NCBI RefSeq assembly: GCF_014191715.1
Contig: NZ_JACHWY010000001.1
Location: forward strand, 806,001-870,000
Source: Litorivivens lipolytica
Lineage (GTDB): Bacteria > Pseudomonadota > Gammaproteobacteria > Pseudomonadales > Spongiibacteraceae
DNA length: 64,000 nucleotides
Reading direction: 5' to 3'
Positions 7,902 through 15,079 of the stretch are shown piece after piece. The position numbers were made by a program, and so were the translations under genes. Position 1 is the first letter of the stretch. Every line of letters starts with the position of its first letter. The notes beneath the pieces are model-generated. The model saw only the letters and a list, made by a program, of their open reading frames with translations, was not told the DNA's origin and did no database searches.

Positions 7902-9644
7902 TTATTTGTCGCTGGCAGGACGAATACTGTTTTCGTCTACCGTTGCCTGAAATTCTTGCATCAGCCGAAGCACGTGCGGATCTTCACGAATCAGCATTTT
8001 TAGCTGATCCAGATTTTCCTGCTCTCGTCTCAACTGATATTCCGCAGGGGTTTCCTGCTCGACTTCCTCAACCTGATTTACCGTCAGCGACAAGTCGTGC
8101 TCAAAATACGCCTGCAAGGCTTTTTCAAAGCGCTCGATGTGCGTGTCATTCAGAAGATGCGCATTGCTTTGCGCAATCGAGAACATCAATTTGCTGCCCT
8201 GCACGGAGTCCAATACACAGTGCGAACAGATGGAACGAAGTAAACCCGCCAAGCCAAAATCATCAAATCGTTCGCGCCATAACAGAGGCGTCAGATCTGA
8301 CAGTCCAACGACCGCACTGTGCGCCACACCCGCCGGCTTTATAACACTCTGTTCTGACCCGGGGGAAACGCCCGACGGCTCCGAAACCTGCTCGGGCTCA
8401 GGGGGCGCAGCTTGGGGCTGGCTTGCAACGCTTTGGGGCTGAGGTTTATTCTGCTGCTGCGACACGGGCGCAGCCTGTGCGGCTTCAGCCTGCGTCGCCG
8501 AGGGCTTTTTTGCCGGGGTACCGGCACCACCCGGGGCCGCTGCAGGTAGCTGGTGAACGCCGGCCGGTTTGAAAGCCAGCATGCGCAACAGAATCATTTC
8601 CAGGCCACTGCGCGCATCGGGCGCCAGCGGCAAATCCCGCCGCCCGGACAGTCCGACCTGATAGAAAAACTGCACATCTTCCGGGGCAATCGCGCCAGCC
8701 ATCTCGATGACCGTCGCACTATCCGGCAGCGTCTTATCAACCGCATCCGGCACCGCCTGAGCGATAGCAATTCTGTGCAGCAGCGATAACAGCTCACCGA
8801 GCACGGCCGCAAAATCCACACCCTGCTCTGACTGGCGTGCAATAACGTCTAACAGTTCGGGCGCATTGCCCTCGGCAAGACACCGAGCCAAATCTGCCAC
8901 GGCTGTGTGATCGATCGTGCCGAGCATGGACTCGACATCGGCGGCATTGAGCTTGCCGCCACCAAACGCAATCGCCTGATCGGTAAGGCTCAGCGCATCC
9001 CGCATACTACCCTGCGCAGACCGCGCTAACTGCCACAATGCCGCCTCGTCAAAGCCGATCATCTCCTGCCCGAGAATATGGGTCAGATGCTCGACGATCT
9101 TCTCCGGCGTCATATTTTTCAGGCTGAACTGCAGACAGCGCGACAGGATAGTGGCCGGAATCTTCTGAGGGTCAGTTGTCGCCAGCAGGAATTTTACGTG
9201 AGGTGGCGGCTCTTCCAGGGTCTTCAGCAGTGCATTAAAACTGTGGGTGGACAGCATGTGCACTTCGTCTATCAAATAAACCTTGTAGCGCCCGCGGGTG
9301 GGTGTGTACTGGACGTTTTCAAGCAGTTCGCGGGTATCATCTACCTTGGTTTTCGACGCCGCATCTACTTCAATAAGGTCAACAAAGCGCCCCTCACCGA
9401 TAGACACACAGGCATCGCAGGTACCGCAGGGTTCCGAGCTGACACCGGTCTCACAGTTGAGGCACTTGGCGAGAATGCGTGCAATGGTGGTTTTCCCGAC
9501 ACCGCGTGTGCCGGTAAACAAATAGGCATGGTGCAATCGATCGTGGTCAAGCGCATTGACCAGCGCCTTCAGAACATGAGCCTGCCCGGCCAGCTCACGA
9601 AAGCTTTTTGGCCGCCATTTTCGCGCAAGAACCTGATAACTCAT
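7902..9644 (-). CDS. dnaX: DNA polymerase III tau (and predicted gamma) subunit
   Basis: Clamp-loader ATPase and organiser of the replicative polymerase. The 580-aa tau form has Walker A GTRGVGKT (45-52), a zinc-binding set at Cys64, 73, 76 and 79, Walker B LIDEVH (124-129), the SRC sensor near 168-170, a Pro/Ala/Gln-rich linker (about 365-440) and the C-terminal alpha-binding domain. In the linker the codons for Ala-Lys-Lys form the heptamer A AAA AAG, and the -1 frame reaches TGA six codons later, so a gamma form of about 386 aa is predicted (separate entry). It is preceded by the 4.5S RNA gene and followed by ebfC-recR. Confidence 0.97.
   Translation of the reverse strand: MSYQVLARKWRPKSFRELAGQAHVLKALVNALDHDRLHHAYLFTGTRGVGKTTIARILAKCLNCETGVSSEPCGTCDACVSIGEGRFVDLIEVDAASKTKVDDTRELLENVQYTPTRGRYKVYLIDEVHMLSTHSFNALLKTLEEPPPHVKFLLATTDPQKIPATILSRCLQFSLKNMTPEKIVEHLTHILGQEMIGFDEAALWQLARSAQGSMRDALSLTDQAIAFGGGKLNAADVESMLGTIDHTAVADLARCLAEGNAPELLDVIARQSEQGVDFAAVLGELLSLLHRIAIAQAVPDAVDKTLPDSATVIEMAGAIAPEDVQFFYQVGLSGRRDLPLAPDARSGLEMILLRMLAFKPAGVHQLPAAAPGGAGTPAKKPSATQAEAAQAAPVSQQQNKPQPQSVASQPQAAPPEPEQVSEPSGVSPGSEQSVIKPAGVAHSAVVGLSDLTPLLWRERFDDFGLAGLLRSICSHCVLDSVQGSKLMFSIAQSNAHLLNDTHIERFEKALQAYFEHDLSLTVNQVEEVEQETPAEYQLRREQENLDQLKMLIREDPHVLRLMQEFQATVDENSIRPASDK
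8466..8511 (-). promoter_or_regulatory. dnaX: Predicted programmed -1 frameshift site in dnaX
   Basis: On the minus strand, A AAA AAG (8511-8505) falls in zero-frame phase GCA AAA AAG at codons 378-380, identical to the slippery codons of E. coli dnaX. After a -1 slip the reading is Ala-Leu-Gly-Asp-Ala-Gly and then TGA (8487-8485). A stem CGCAG/CTGCG extended by CTG/CAG across one mismatch lies about 10 nt after the heptamer and could stimulate slippage. The spacer is a little longer than in E. coli, and no strong upstream ribosome-binding-like stimulator is seen. Confidence 0.7.
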
Positions 9645-9744
9645 GGTTTTCCTGTGGACGTGAAATCAAGCGGTCTAGGATACACCAGCGCGGCCGTGAC
9701 TTGAACTTGCGGCTAGGCGGAGACTGGCTAAAAAGAAGAGGTTT

Positions 9745-9859
<115 letters not shown>

Positions 9860-9887
9860 TAACGAGCGACAGACCCTGTCTGCCGCG

Positions 9888-9923
9888 GCGCGGTATTGTC
9901 TGTTATCTGCTAATGAGATTCAA
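9888..9923 (-). promoter_or_regulatory. Candidate sigma-70 promoter of ffs
   Basis: On the minus strand TTGAAT (9923-9918) and GACAAT (9900-9895) are 17 bp apart, each matching consensus at 4 of 6 bases. The next bases are GC-rich (ACCGCGCCGCGG), a discriminator type common at stable-RNA promoters. Start would fall near 9888, giving a leader of about 29 nt before the mature 5' end, which would be removed by RNase P as in E. coli. Confidence 0.5.
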
Positions 9924-9947
9924 CCGCTAATGGCCGGGTTTATCCGC

Positions 9948-10538
9948 TTAATGCGTTTGATTGCCCGGCGGAAAGTGACTGAGCGTGTCACCCACGGTTT
10001 CCACAATAAACAGTCGGCGCTCTTCCGGCGTCTCCAGCTGCGGAATGCGTCGCTCCGAAATACCGCGCCACACCAGCTTGCGGGTGTCCGGAGAGATCAT
10101 ATCAATAAGGAGCCGGCCTTCATGATATTCGGTCTGCCAATGATCGTGGTTGATGCCTCCCGGATAGTAGGCGTGGCCATTGCTATCACAGTAGCGATTG
10201 AAACAGGGGTAGTAGCCAAAGTGGTCATGGAAATCATAGGTTTCCACCCTTTCGGTGATTCCCATATGAAAGGTAACCAGTAGATCCGGGCTGGCGCTAG
10301 GCTCTACCTTACGATAACCGCGCGCCGCCATCTGATCATCAATTGCCTTGCGCAGGCGGTCACGCATCAGATCATTGCGCCGGGCGGCAGGATCGGGCTC
10401 TTCCGCTGAGCCACTATCCAGCCAAGCGTAGCGTTTAACCGAAGCAAAGGGAAAGTCGGTATCGTAGTCGGTTGCGACCGGGGCGCCGGCGCAGGCCGTC
10501 AGCACTATCGTGAGCGCGAGAACCAACATCTTACCCAT
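9948..10538 (-). CDS. DUF4136-type lipoprotein
   Basis: A 196-aa predicted lipoprotein. The ATG at 10536-10538 is chosen over an upstream in-frame start at 10571 because AGAGAGGTGG precedes it and the signal peptide then starts at once. The lipobox LTAC places the lipidated Cys at about residue 16. The residue after it is Ala, so outer-membrane sorting is likely. The body resembles DUF4136 proteins (YDTDFPFASVKRYAWLD, then a DLLVTFHMG strand and a late LVWRGISERR). An unusual His/Tyr-rich stretch (FHDHFGYYPCFNRYCDSN and following) sits mid-protein. Function unknown. Confidence 0.85.
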   Translation of the reverse strand: MGKMLVLALTIVLTACAGAPVATDYDTDFPFASVKRYAWLDSGSAEEPDPAARRNDLMRDRLRKAIDDQMAARGYRKVEPSASPDLLVTFHMGITERVETYDFHDHFGYYPCFNRYCDSNGHAYYPGGINHDHWQTEYHEGRLLIDMISPDTRKLVWRGISERRIPQLETPEERRLFIVETVGDTLSHFPPGNQTH

Positions 10539-10591
10539 GGTGGCCACCTCTCTTGATGAATCTATCAACACAATACGCCCGCCAAATGAAC

Positions 10592-10620
10592 AACGGCTTA
10601 ACCCCGAGGGCCAAGCCGTT
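10592..10620 (-). terminator. Hairpin downstream of the DegQ/MucD gene
   Basis: AACGGCTT (10592-10599) pairs with AAGCCGTT (10613-10620) across a 13-nt loop, 37 bp past the protease stop. The minus-strand tail is only GTTCATTT, so it is a weak intrinsic terminator at best. Confidence 0.4.
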
Positions 10621-10656
10621 CACACTTTGCGCACAACTAGCGCATGAAGTACCGAA

Positions 10657-12039
10657 TTACTGCAGCACAATGTAGAGGGCTGCCCTGCCCCGCTTCACCT
10701 GCAATAACAGCCGTTTATCGGAGCCCTTGGCTGCCTTACGCAGTTCGGCAATGGTTTTCACCCGCTGTTTGTTGGCAGAGACAATTATATCGCCAGGACG
10801 CAGTCCGGAGCGCGCAGCCGCGGTACCCTGCTCAATCTCGGACACGAGCACGCCGTCCTTGTCATCGGCCTCTTGCAGTGAGGCGCCCTCGAGGAATCTG
10901 TGCACAGCTTCGTCCTTGCCGGCGACCAGTTTCGAAGGCTCACCAATCTTGGACTTGATCGTGCGCTGCTTACCGTCGCGAACAATCGTCAGCGTCAGCG
11001 TATCGCCGATCTTTCTCACACCGACGGCATTGCGCAGCTGAGCGGAGCTGAGAATATCCTTGCCATCAACGGCCACAACCACATCACCCGCTTCGAGCCC
11101 GGCTTTATCTGCAGCAGTGCCAGGCTGCACTTCTGCAATCAGCGCGCCCCGCTGACCGTTATCGATACCAAATGCATCAGCCAGCTCTGGTGTCAGGTCC
11201 TGAATAATTACGCCTAACTGACCGCGCTTAACCTCGCCATGTTCAAGGATCTGGGAAATACTGGCATTCGCCATATTGGTGGGAATCGCAAAGCCAATGC
11301 CGACGTTGCCGCCTGCGGGCGCAATAATGGCTGTATTGATACCGATCAACTCGCCCTGAAGATTTACCAGCGCCCCGCCAGAGTTGCCGGGGTTAATCGA
11401 GGCATCAGTCTGGATGAAATTCTCATAACCCTCGATACCTAACCCCGTGCGACCCAGTGCACTGACAATACCGGTAGTGACCGTTTGGCCCAAACCAAAG
11501 GGGTTGCCAATCGCCACGACAAAGTCACCGACTCTCAGTTTCTCTGAATCGGAAATCGGAACCTCACGCAGATTTTTGGCGTCGATCTTCAAGACTGCAA
11601 TATCGACATCAGGGTCGGAACCAATCAGTTCAGCAGTGTAGCTGCGACCGTCTTCCAGAGCGACCGTGATTTCGTCGGCTCCATCAATGACGTGGTGATT
11701 GGTGACTACGGTACCGTTCTTGGCGTCGATGATGACTCCCGACCCAGCACTGGTTGTACGCCGCTTTCTCTCGGGCATTTGCTGCTCAGGCATATTGAAG
11801 AAGCGGCGGAAAAACGGATCGCGCAACAGGGGGTTCTGCTGCACGGTGCGGGTGGTATAGGTGGAAATATTAACGACCGCCGGGTTAACCTTTTCCAGCA
11901 TGGGGGCCAGGCTGGGCAACGGTTTGTCGTCGCCGTCGGTCAGGGGCCACGCGGCATGCACCGCGCTACTCATGAAGACTGTCAGTGCCGTTAACAGCAC
12001 CAGGGACCAAAGATTTAACTGACTGCTAAATTGCCTCAC
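10657..12039 (-). CDS. mucD: Periplasmic serine protease, DegQ/MucD type
   Basis: HtrA-family protease and chaperone for misfolded envelope proteins; in Pseudomonas the MucD member restrains the AlgU (sigma-E) response. The 460-aa protein has a signal peptide ending near Ala30 and a trypsin-like domain with triad His116 (VVTNHHVIDG), Asp146 (DVDIAVLKID) and Ser220 (NPGNSGGALV). Two PDZ domains follow (about 270-360 and 375-455). Two PDZ domains separate it from the single-PDZ DegS/AlgW. The start is GTG at 12037-12039 with GGAG 8 nt upstream. No rseA/mucB-type genes are next to it. Confidence 0.92.
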   Translation of the reverse strand: MRQFSSQLNLWSLVLLTALTVFMSSAVHAAWPLTDGDDKPLPSLAPMLEKVNPAVVNISTYTTRTVQQNPLLRDPFFRRFFNMPEQQMPERKRRTTSAGSGVIIDAKNGTVVTNHHVIDGADEITVALEDGRSYTAELIGSDPDVDIAVLKIDAKNLREVPISDSEKLRVGDFVVAIGNPFGLGQTVTTGIVSALGRTGLGIEGYENFIQTDASINPGNSGGALVNLQGELIGINTAIIAPAGGNVGIGFAIPTNMANASISQILEHGEVKRGQLGVIIQDLTPELADAFGIDNGQRGALIAEVQPGTAADKAGLEAGDVVVAVDGKDILSSAQLRNAVGVRKIGDTLTLTIVRDGKQRTIKSKIGEPSKLVAGKDEAVHRFLEGASLQEADDKDGVLVSEIEQGTAAARSGLRPGDIIVSANKQRVKTIAELRKAAKGSDKRLLLQVKRGRAALYIVLQ

Positions 12040-12128
12040 AAAGCATCTCCATTATTAGCTAGTGCTGTTTAGAGCAGCAATCTCGAGAAATTCTCCCAAC
12101 TTTTTCGCTTTTTTACTGAAGAACAGGA

Positions 12129-12407
12129 TTAACTGAGCTTTTCGTCCAGGGCTTTTCTAAGCTCAGACTCGATCTTGCCCTTGAAAGCACCGGCCAGCAT
12201 GCCCAGTTTCACGTCGACACGCACCTCGCCCGGCAGAATATCCAGCCGACCGCTCAACCGCGAGTGATCGATTTTAACTGAGCTATCGCCTTCCCATACG
12301 GCTTTGGCGTCGTAGCGCCGGGCCAGTGACTCGACCAATTCACCTACCATGTGCCGAACGTCGCTCTCTGGCTTGTTATGCTTTTTGCTGAGAGAAATGC
12401 GAGACAT
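12129..12407 (-). CDS. Polyhydroxyalkanoate-system family protein
   Basis: A 92-aa protein matching the PHA_gran_rgn family: an N-terminal basic region, the core VKIDHSRLSGRLDILPGEV and a hydrophobic LGMLAGAFKGKIE before a helical C-terminus. Members are often annotated as polyhydroxyalkanoic-acid-system proteins, but their actual role is unproven, and no phaC or phasin gene is near here. The gene ends 90 bp before the protease start and begins 6 bp after the DUF1285 stop, so it is in one unit with that gene. Confidence 0.8.
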   Translation of the reverse strand: MSRISLSKKHNKPESDVRHMVGELVESLARRYDAKAVWEGDSSVKIDHSRLSGRLDILPGEVRVDVKLGMLAGAFKGKIESELRKALDEKLS

Positions 12408-12413
12408 CCTGAT

Positions 12414-12944
12414 CTACTCCATATAACCCAAGGAAAATCGCTGCCCCTGCGACTGCAGCCACAGCTGTCCATTTTCTTCTGTCGCTTGCTCGACGAGGCG
12501 GTAGAACACCGCTCGCCCAACGCGCGCGCTAAGACCGTGATTCAATTCGACACGCGGCCGTGGTTCTCCGGTGGCAGCGTCCGTCTCAACCACCAGCGGA
12601 ACCTGCTCCCCGAGAATATGCCAGTCATCAACGTTGGTCAGCACCGCCATCCGGTCAGGCGCTGTTTCGGCGTCAATAATCTGCAGGGGAAGGTCCTCGA
12701 CGCGAATGCGCCACTTTTCAACCGGCGTTACCAGATAGTATTCGCCATCATCTTCCCGGCGCAGGATGGAGGCAAAGAGTTTGACCAGCTCATGGCGTTT
12801 GATTTCACCGCCTTCGTGAACCCAGCGCCCGTCTGACTCTATGACGATATCAATATCACCACTGAGATCCGGGTGCCACTTATGGATGGGGGGCTTGCCT
12901 CGCTGATTGCTGATGAGATCGGCAATGGTATCCAGTCTGCTCAC
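12414..12944 (-). CDS. DUF1285 family protein
   Basis: A 176-aa cytosolic protein of the DUF1285 family, recognised by DIVIESDGRWVHEGGEIKR near residues 30-50, the LVTPVEKWRI strand, and LNHGLSARVGRAVFYRLVE toward the end. No function is established. It uses a GTG start (12942-12944) preceded by AAGGGGCGAGC. The gene sits 28 bp after the phosphoglycerate dehydrogenase stop and 6 bp before the PHA-family gene. Confidence 0.85.
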   Translation of the reverse strand: MSRLDTIADLISNQRGKPPIHKWHPDLSGDIDIVIESDGRWVHEGGEIKRHELVKLFASILRREDDGEYYLVTPVEKWRIRVEDLPLQIIDAETAPDRMAVLTNVDDWHILGEQVPLVVETDAATGEPRPRVELNHGLSARVGRAVFYRLVEQATEENGQLWLQSQGQRFSLGYME

Positions 12945-12972
12945 GCTCGCCCCTTTCCGGTTGGCGTGCGGA

Positions 12973-14145
12973 TCAGGCTATGACCCGCACGTTGATAACA
13001 CCTTCGATGCCGCGAATCCGCGCAATGACGTCATCGGATGGCGCCACGGCAACATCGATCAGATTGTAAGCCACATCATCGCGACTCTTGTTCAGCATAT
13101 CAATCACATTGAGATCTGCATCGGCCAGAGCCGACAACACGTGGCCAAGTATCTTGGGCACGTTATTGTTGCTGATCGCTATACGAGTACCTTCGCTGCG
13201 CTCGAGCGCCAGCGCGGGAAAATTGACAGAATTCTTGATATTGCCGTTTTCAAGAAAATCGCGAAGCTGCTCTGCCGCCATGATGGCACAGTTTTCTTCG
13301 GCTTCATCGGTGCTGGCACCGATATGCGGCATCAGAATCACATCGTCGCGACCAATCAGACCCGGTGCCGGGAAATCAGCGATGTAGCGCTCCAGACGCC
13401 CGGCGTCCAGCGCTTCAATGATCGCCGCATTGTCGACGATTTCTTCACGGGCAAAATTCAGCAGCTTCAGCGTCGGCTTACAGTTGGACAGCAGCTCCGC
13501 GTTGACCAGACCACGCGTTGCGTCCAGCACCGGCAAGTGCAGGCTGATATAGTCCGCGCGGGCAAACAGGCTGGCGATATTTTCCATCCGGCGAACCGAA
13601 CTTGGCAGACGCCAAGCCGCGTCGACCGACAAGGCCGGATCGTAGCCAATAACATCCATACCCAGATCCAAACCTGCACGGGCCACCAATGAGCCAATCG
13701 CGCCAAGGCCGACCACACCCAGGGTTTTACCCATGAGCTCTTGGCCCTTAAAGCGTTTTTTCTCTTTCTCGAGCAACTTGCTCATCTCAGCGCCATCGGT
13801 CATATCGCCAAGGGTGTTGACGTAGTCCATGCCGTTGAGAATACCGCGCGAACCGAGTGTCATGCCGGCGATAACCAGCTCTTTCACTGCGTTGGCATTG
13901 GCGCCGGGCGTATTGAAAACCGGGATACCGCGGCTGGTACAGTCCGCAACAGGAATATTGTTGACACCGGCACCGGCACGGGCAATCGCCATTACCGACG
14001 GGGAAACCTCTTCCATGGTCAACTTGTGACTGCGCAGCAGTATGGCATCCGGCGAGCTGAACTCACTGGCAATTTCATACTGCTGGCGCGGCAGGCGATC
14101 CAAACCTTTTACTGAAATCTGATTTCGCGTCAGTACCTTGAACAC
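12973..14145 (-). CDS. serA: D-3-phosphoglycerate dehydrogenase
   Basis: First step of serine synthesis: oxidation of 3-phosphoglycerate to 3-phosphohydroxypyruvate with NAD. The 390-aa protein has the 2-hydroxyacid dehydrogenase fold with the nucleotide motif GVVGLGAIGSLVA, the catalytic His in LMPHIGASTDEAEENC, and a C-terminal ACT domain (VINVRVIA at the end) for possible serine feedback. GTG at 14143-14145 is preferred because GGGGGA lies 4 nt upstream and homologues begin MFKVLT; an upstream TTG at 14157 is less likely. It lacks the longer extra domain of large PGDHs. A close hydroxyacid dehydrogenase role is possible but less likely. Confidence 0.9.
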   Translation of the reverse strand: MFKVLTRNQISVKGLDRLPRQQYEIASEFSSPDAILLRSHKLTMEEVSPSVMAIARAGAGVNNIPVADCTSRGIPVFNTPGANANAVKELVIAGMTLGSRGILNGMDYVNTLGDMTDGAEMSKLLEKEKKRFKGQELMGKTLGVVGLGAIGSLVARAGLDLGMDVIGYDPALSVDAAWRLPSSVRRMENIASLFARADYISLHLPVLDATRGLVNAELLSNCKPTLKLLNFAREEIVDNAAIIEALDAGRLERYIADFPAPGLIGRDDVILMPHIGASTDEAEENCAIMAAEQLRDFLENGNIKNSVNFPALALERSEGTRIAISNNNVPKILGHVLSALADADLNVIDMLNKSRDDVAYNLIDVAVAPSDDVIARIRGIEGVINVRVIA

Positions 14146-14187
14146 GTTTTCCCCCAATGGCTCTAGCTGTAAAAAAGTCGGGGGATT

Positions 14188-15030
14188 CTAACAGAAAGCC
14201 GCGTAAAGTGCGTCCTGATGGGCGTGTGTAAAGAGGCTCGAGGTATCCTGCACATCCACACAGCCAACCAGTGGAATGGATTCCCGCAGACAAATATGGT
14301 CGATGGTTTCGCCCATACTGACGGCGACCGTATAGTCACTACCCAAATCAAAGTAGCGAAAACTCCAGGCCTCTTCGCTTGGCAGAAATCCTTCGGCCAT
14401 GGATACCAGTTTGGCTTTCTGAGTACTGCCTTGCACGCCGGTCGCCGCCCGAAAGGAAAAACTATCCAGCGGAACCGACAAACCCTCTCCGCGCGCCTTG
14501 ATCAGCGACTCCTTGAGGGTCCAGTAGCGAAAAAAACCCGCACGTTGCTCCAGGGCCGGCAGCCGCTTCAACTCGGCAATTTCAAGGGATGAAAAATACT
14601 GATCGGCAACGTCCAGCATGGAACGGCCGTGGCCGTGGTACTCCACATCGATACCCAGCGGTGCATCACGGTTGATTGCGCACACCACAACACCGTCAGT
14701 GAGCGACAGGTTGAAGCGGGGAAGAAAAACTCCCTCGGGCAATGACTCACGATCCAACTTGGGCTTGCCCGACTCATTACGGGTAAAGCGATGCTGCTCA
14801 GGTGCAAGCCCGGTGTAGCAAGACAGCACCGTGCGCAACAGGGCTCGGCTTAAAAGGTAATCAAAGCGGTGTTCCGGGTACTGCAAGGAACGGTAGTGAT
14901 CCAGCTCACTGGCATCCAGCATGGCCTCATAGGCCGACTCACGATGATGATCGGCCACGTGGGCCGAAATCGCGATCCAGATATCCAACTGTCCACCGGG
15001 TAATGCACTTTCTGATCCCGGCTCTATCAT
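14188..15030 (-). CDS. 4'-phosphopantetheinyl transferase (Sfp superfamily)
   Basis: Transfers the phosphopantetheine arm of CoA to a carrier-protein serine. The 280-aa protein has the Sfp-type signatures: a (F)NLSLTDG strand, GIDVEY (Mg-binding Asp128 and Glu130) and WTLKESLIKARGEG (Glu174, Lys178). The start ATG at 15028-15030 has AAGGAA about 8 nt upstream; an earlier in-frame start at 15072 lies inside the ppiD-side hairpin and is rejected. No polyketide, peptide-synthetase or siderophore genes are in the window, so its target may lie elsewhere, or it may serve AcpP. It sits alone between serA and ppiD. Confidence 0.9.
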   Translation of the reverse strand: MIEPGSESALPGGQLDIWIAISAHVADHHRESAYEAMLDASELDHYRSLQYPEHRFDYLLSRALLRTVLSCYTGLAPEQHRFTRNESGKPKLDRESLPEGVFLPRFNLSLTDGVVVCAINRDAPLGIDVEYHGHGRSMLDVADQYFSSLEIAELKRLPALEQRAGFFRYWTLKESLIKARGEGLSVPLDSFSFRAATGVQGSTQKAKLVSMAEGFLPSEEAWSFRYFDLGSDYTVAVSMGETIDHICLRESIPLVGCVDVQDTSSLFTHAHQDALYAAFC

Positions 15031-15045
15031 TATTATATTTCCTTG

Positions 15046-15071
15046 TGCCGGTACAAAAATCTGTACCGGCA
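15046..15071 (-). terminator. Perfect 10-bp hairpin between ppiD and the transferase gene
   Basis: TGCCGGTACA (15046-15055) and TGTACCGGCA (15062-15071) form a perfect stem with a 6-nt loop, starting 8 bp after the ppiD stop. On the minus strand the stem is followed by CAAGGAAAT, the transferase ribosome-binding site, and not by a T tract. It is more likely an mRNA 3'-end or attenuation structure than a plain terminator. Confidence 0.5.
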
Positions 15072-15079
15072 ACAGCTAA

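Noticed and set aside
10592-10620. Strong intrinsic terminator after the DegQ/MucD gene
   Set aside because: The stem is good but no T tract follows on the minus strand; kept only as a low-confidence feature.
12055-12090. Possible sigma-E promoter before the DegQ/MucD gene (TCTAA with a GAATTT upstream)
   Set aside because: The spacing is only about 14 bp and the -35 box is poor, so it fails the sigma-E pattern, unlike the yccA site.
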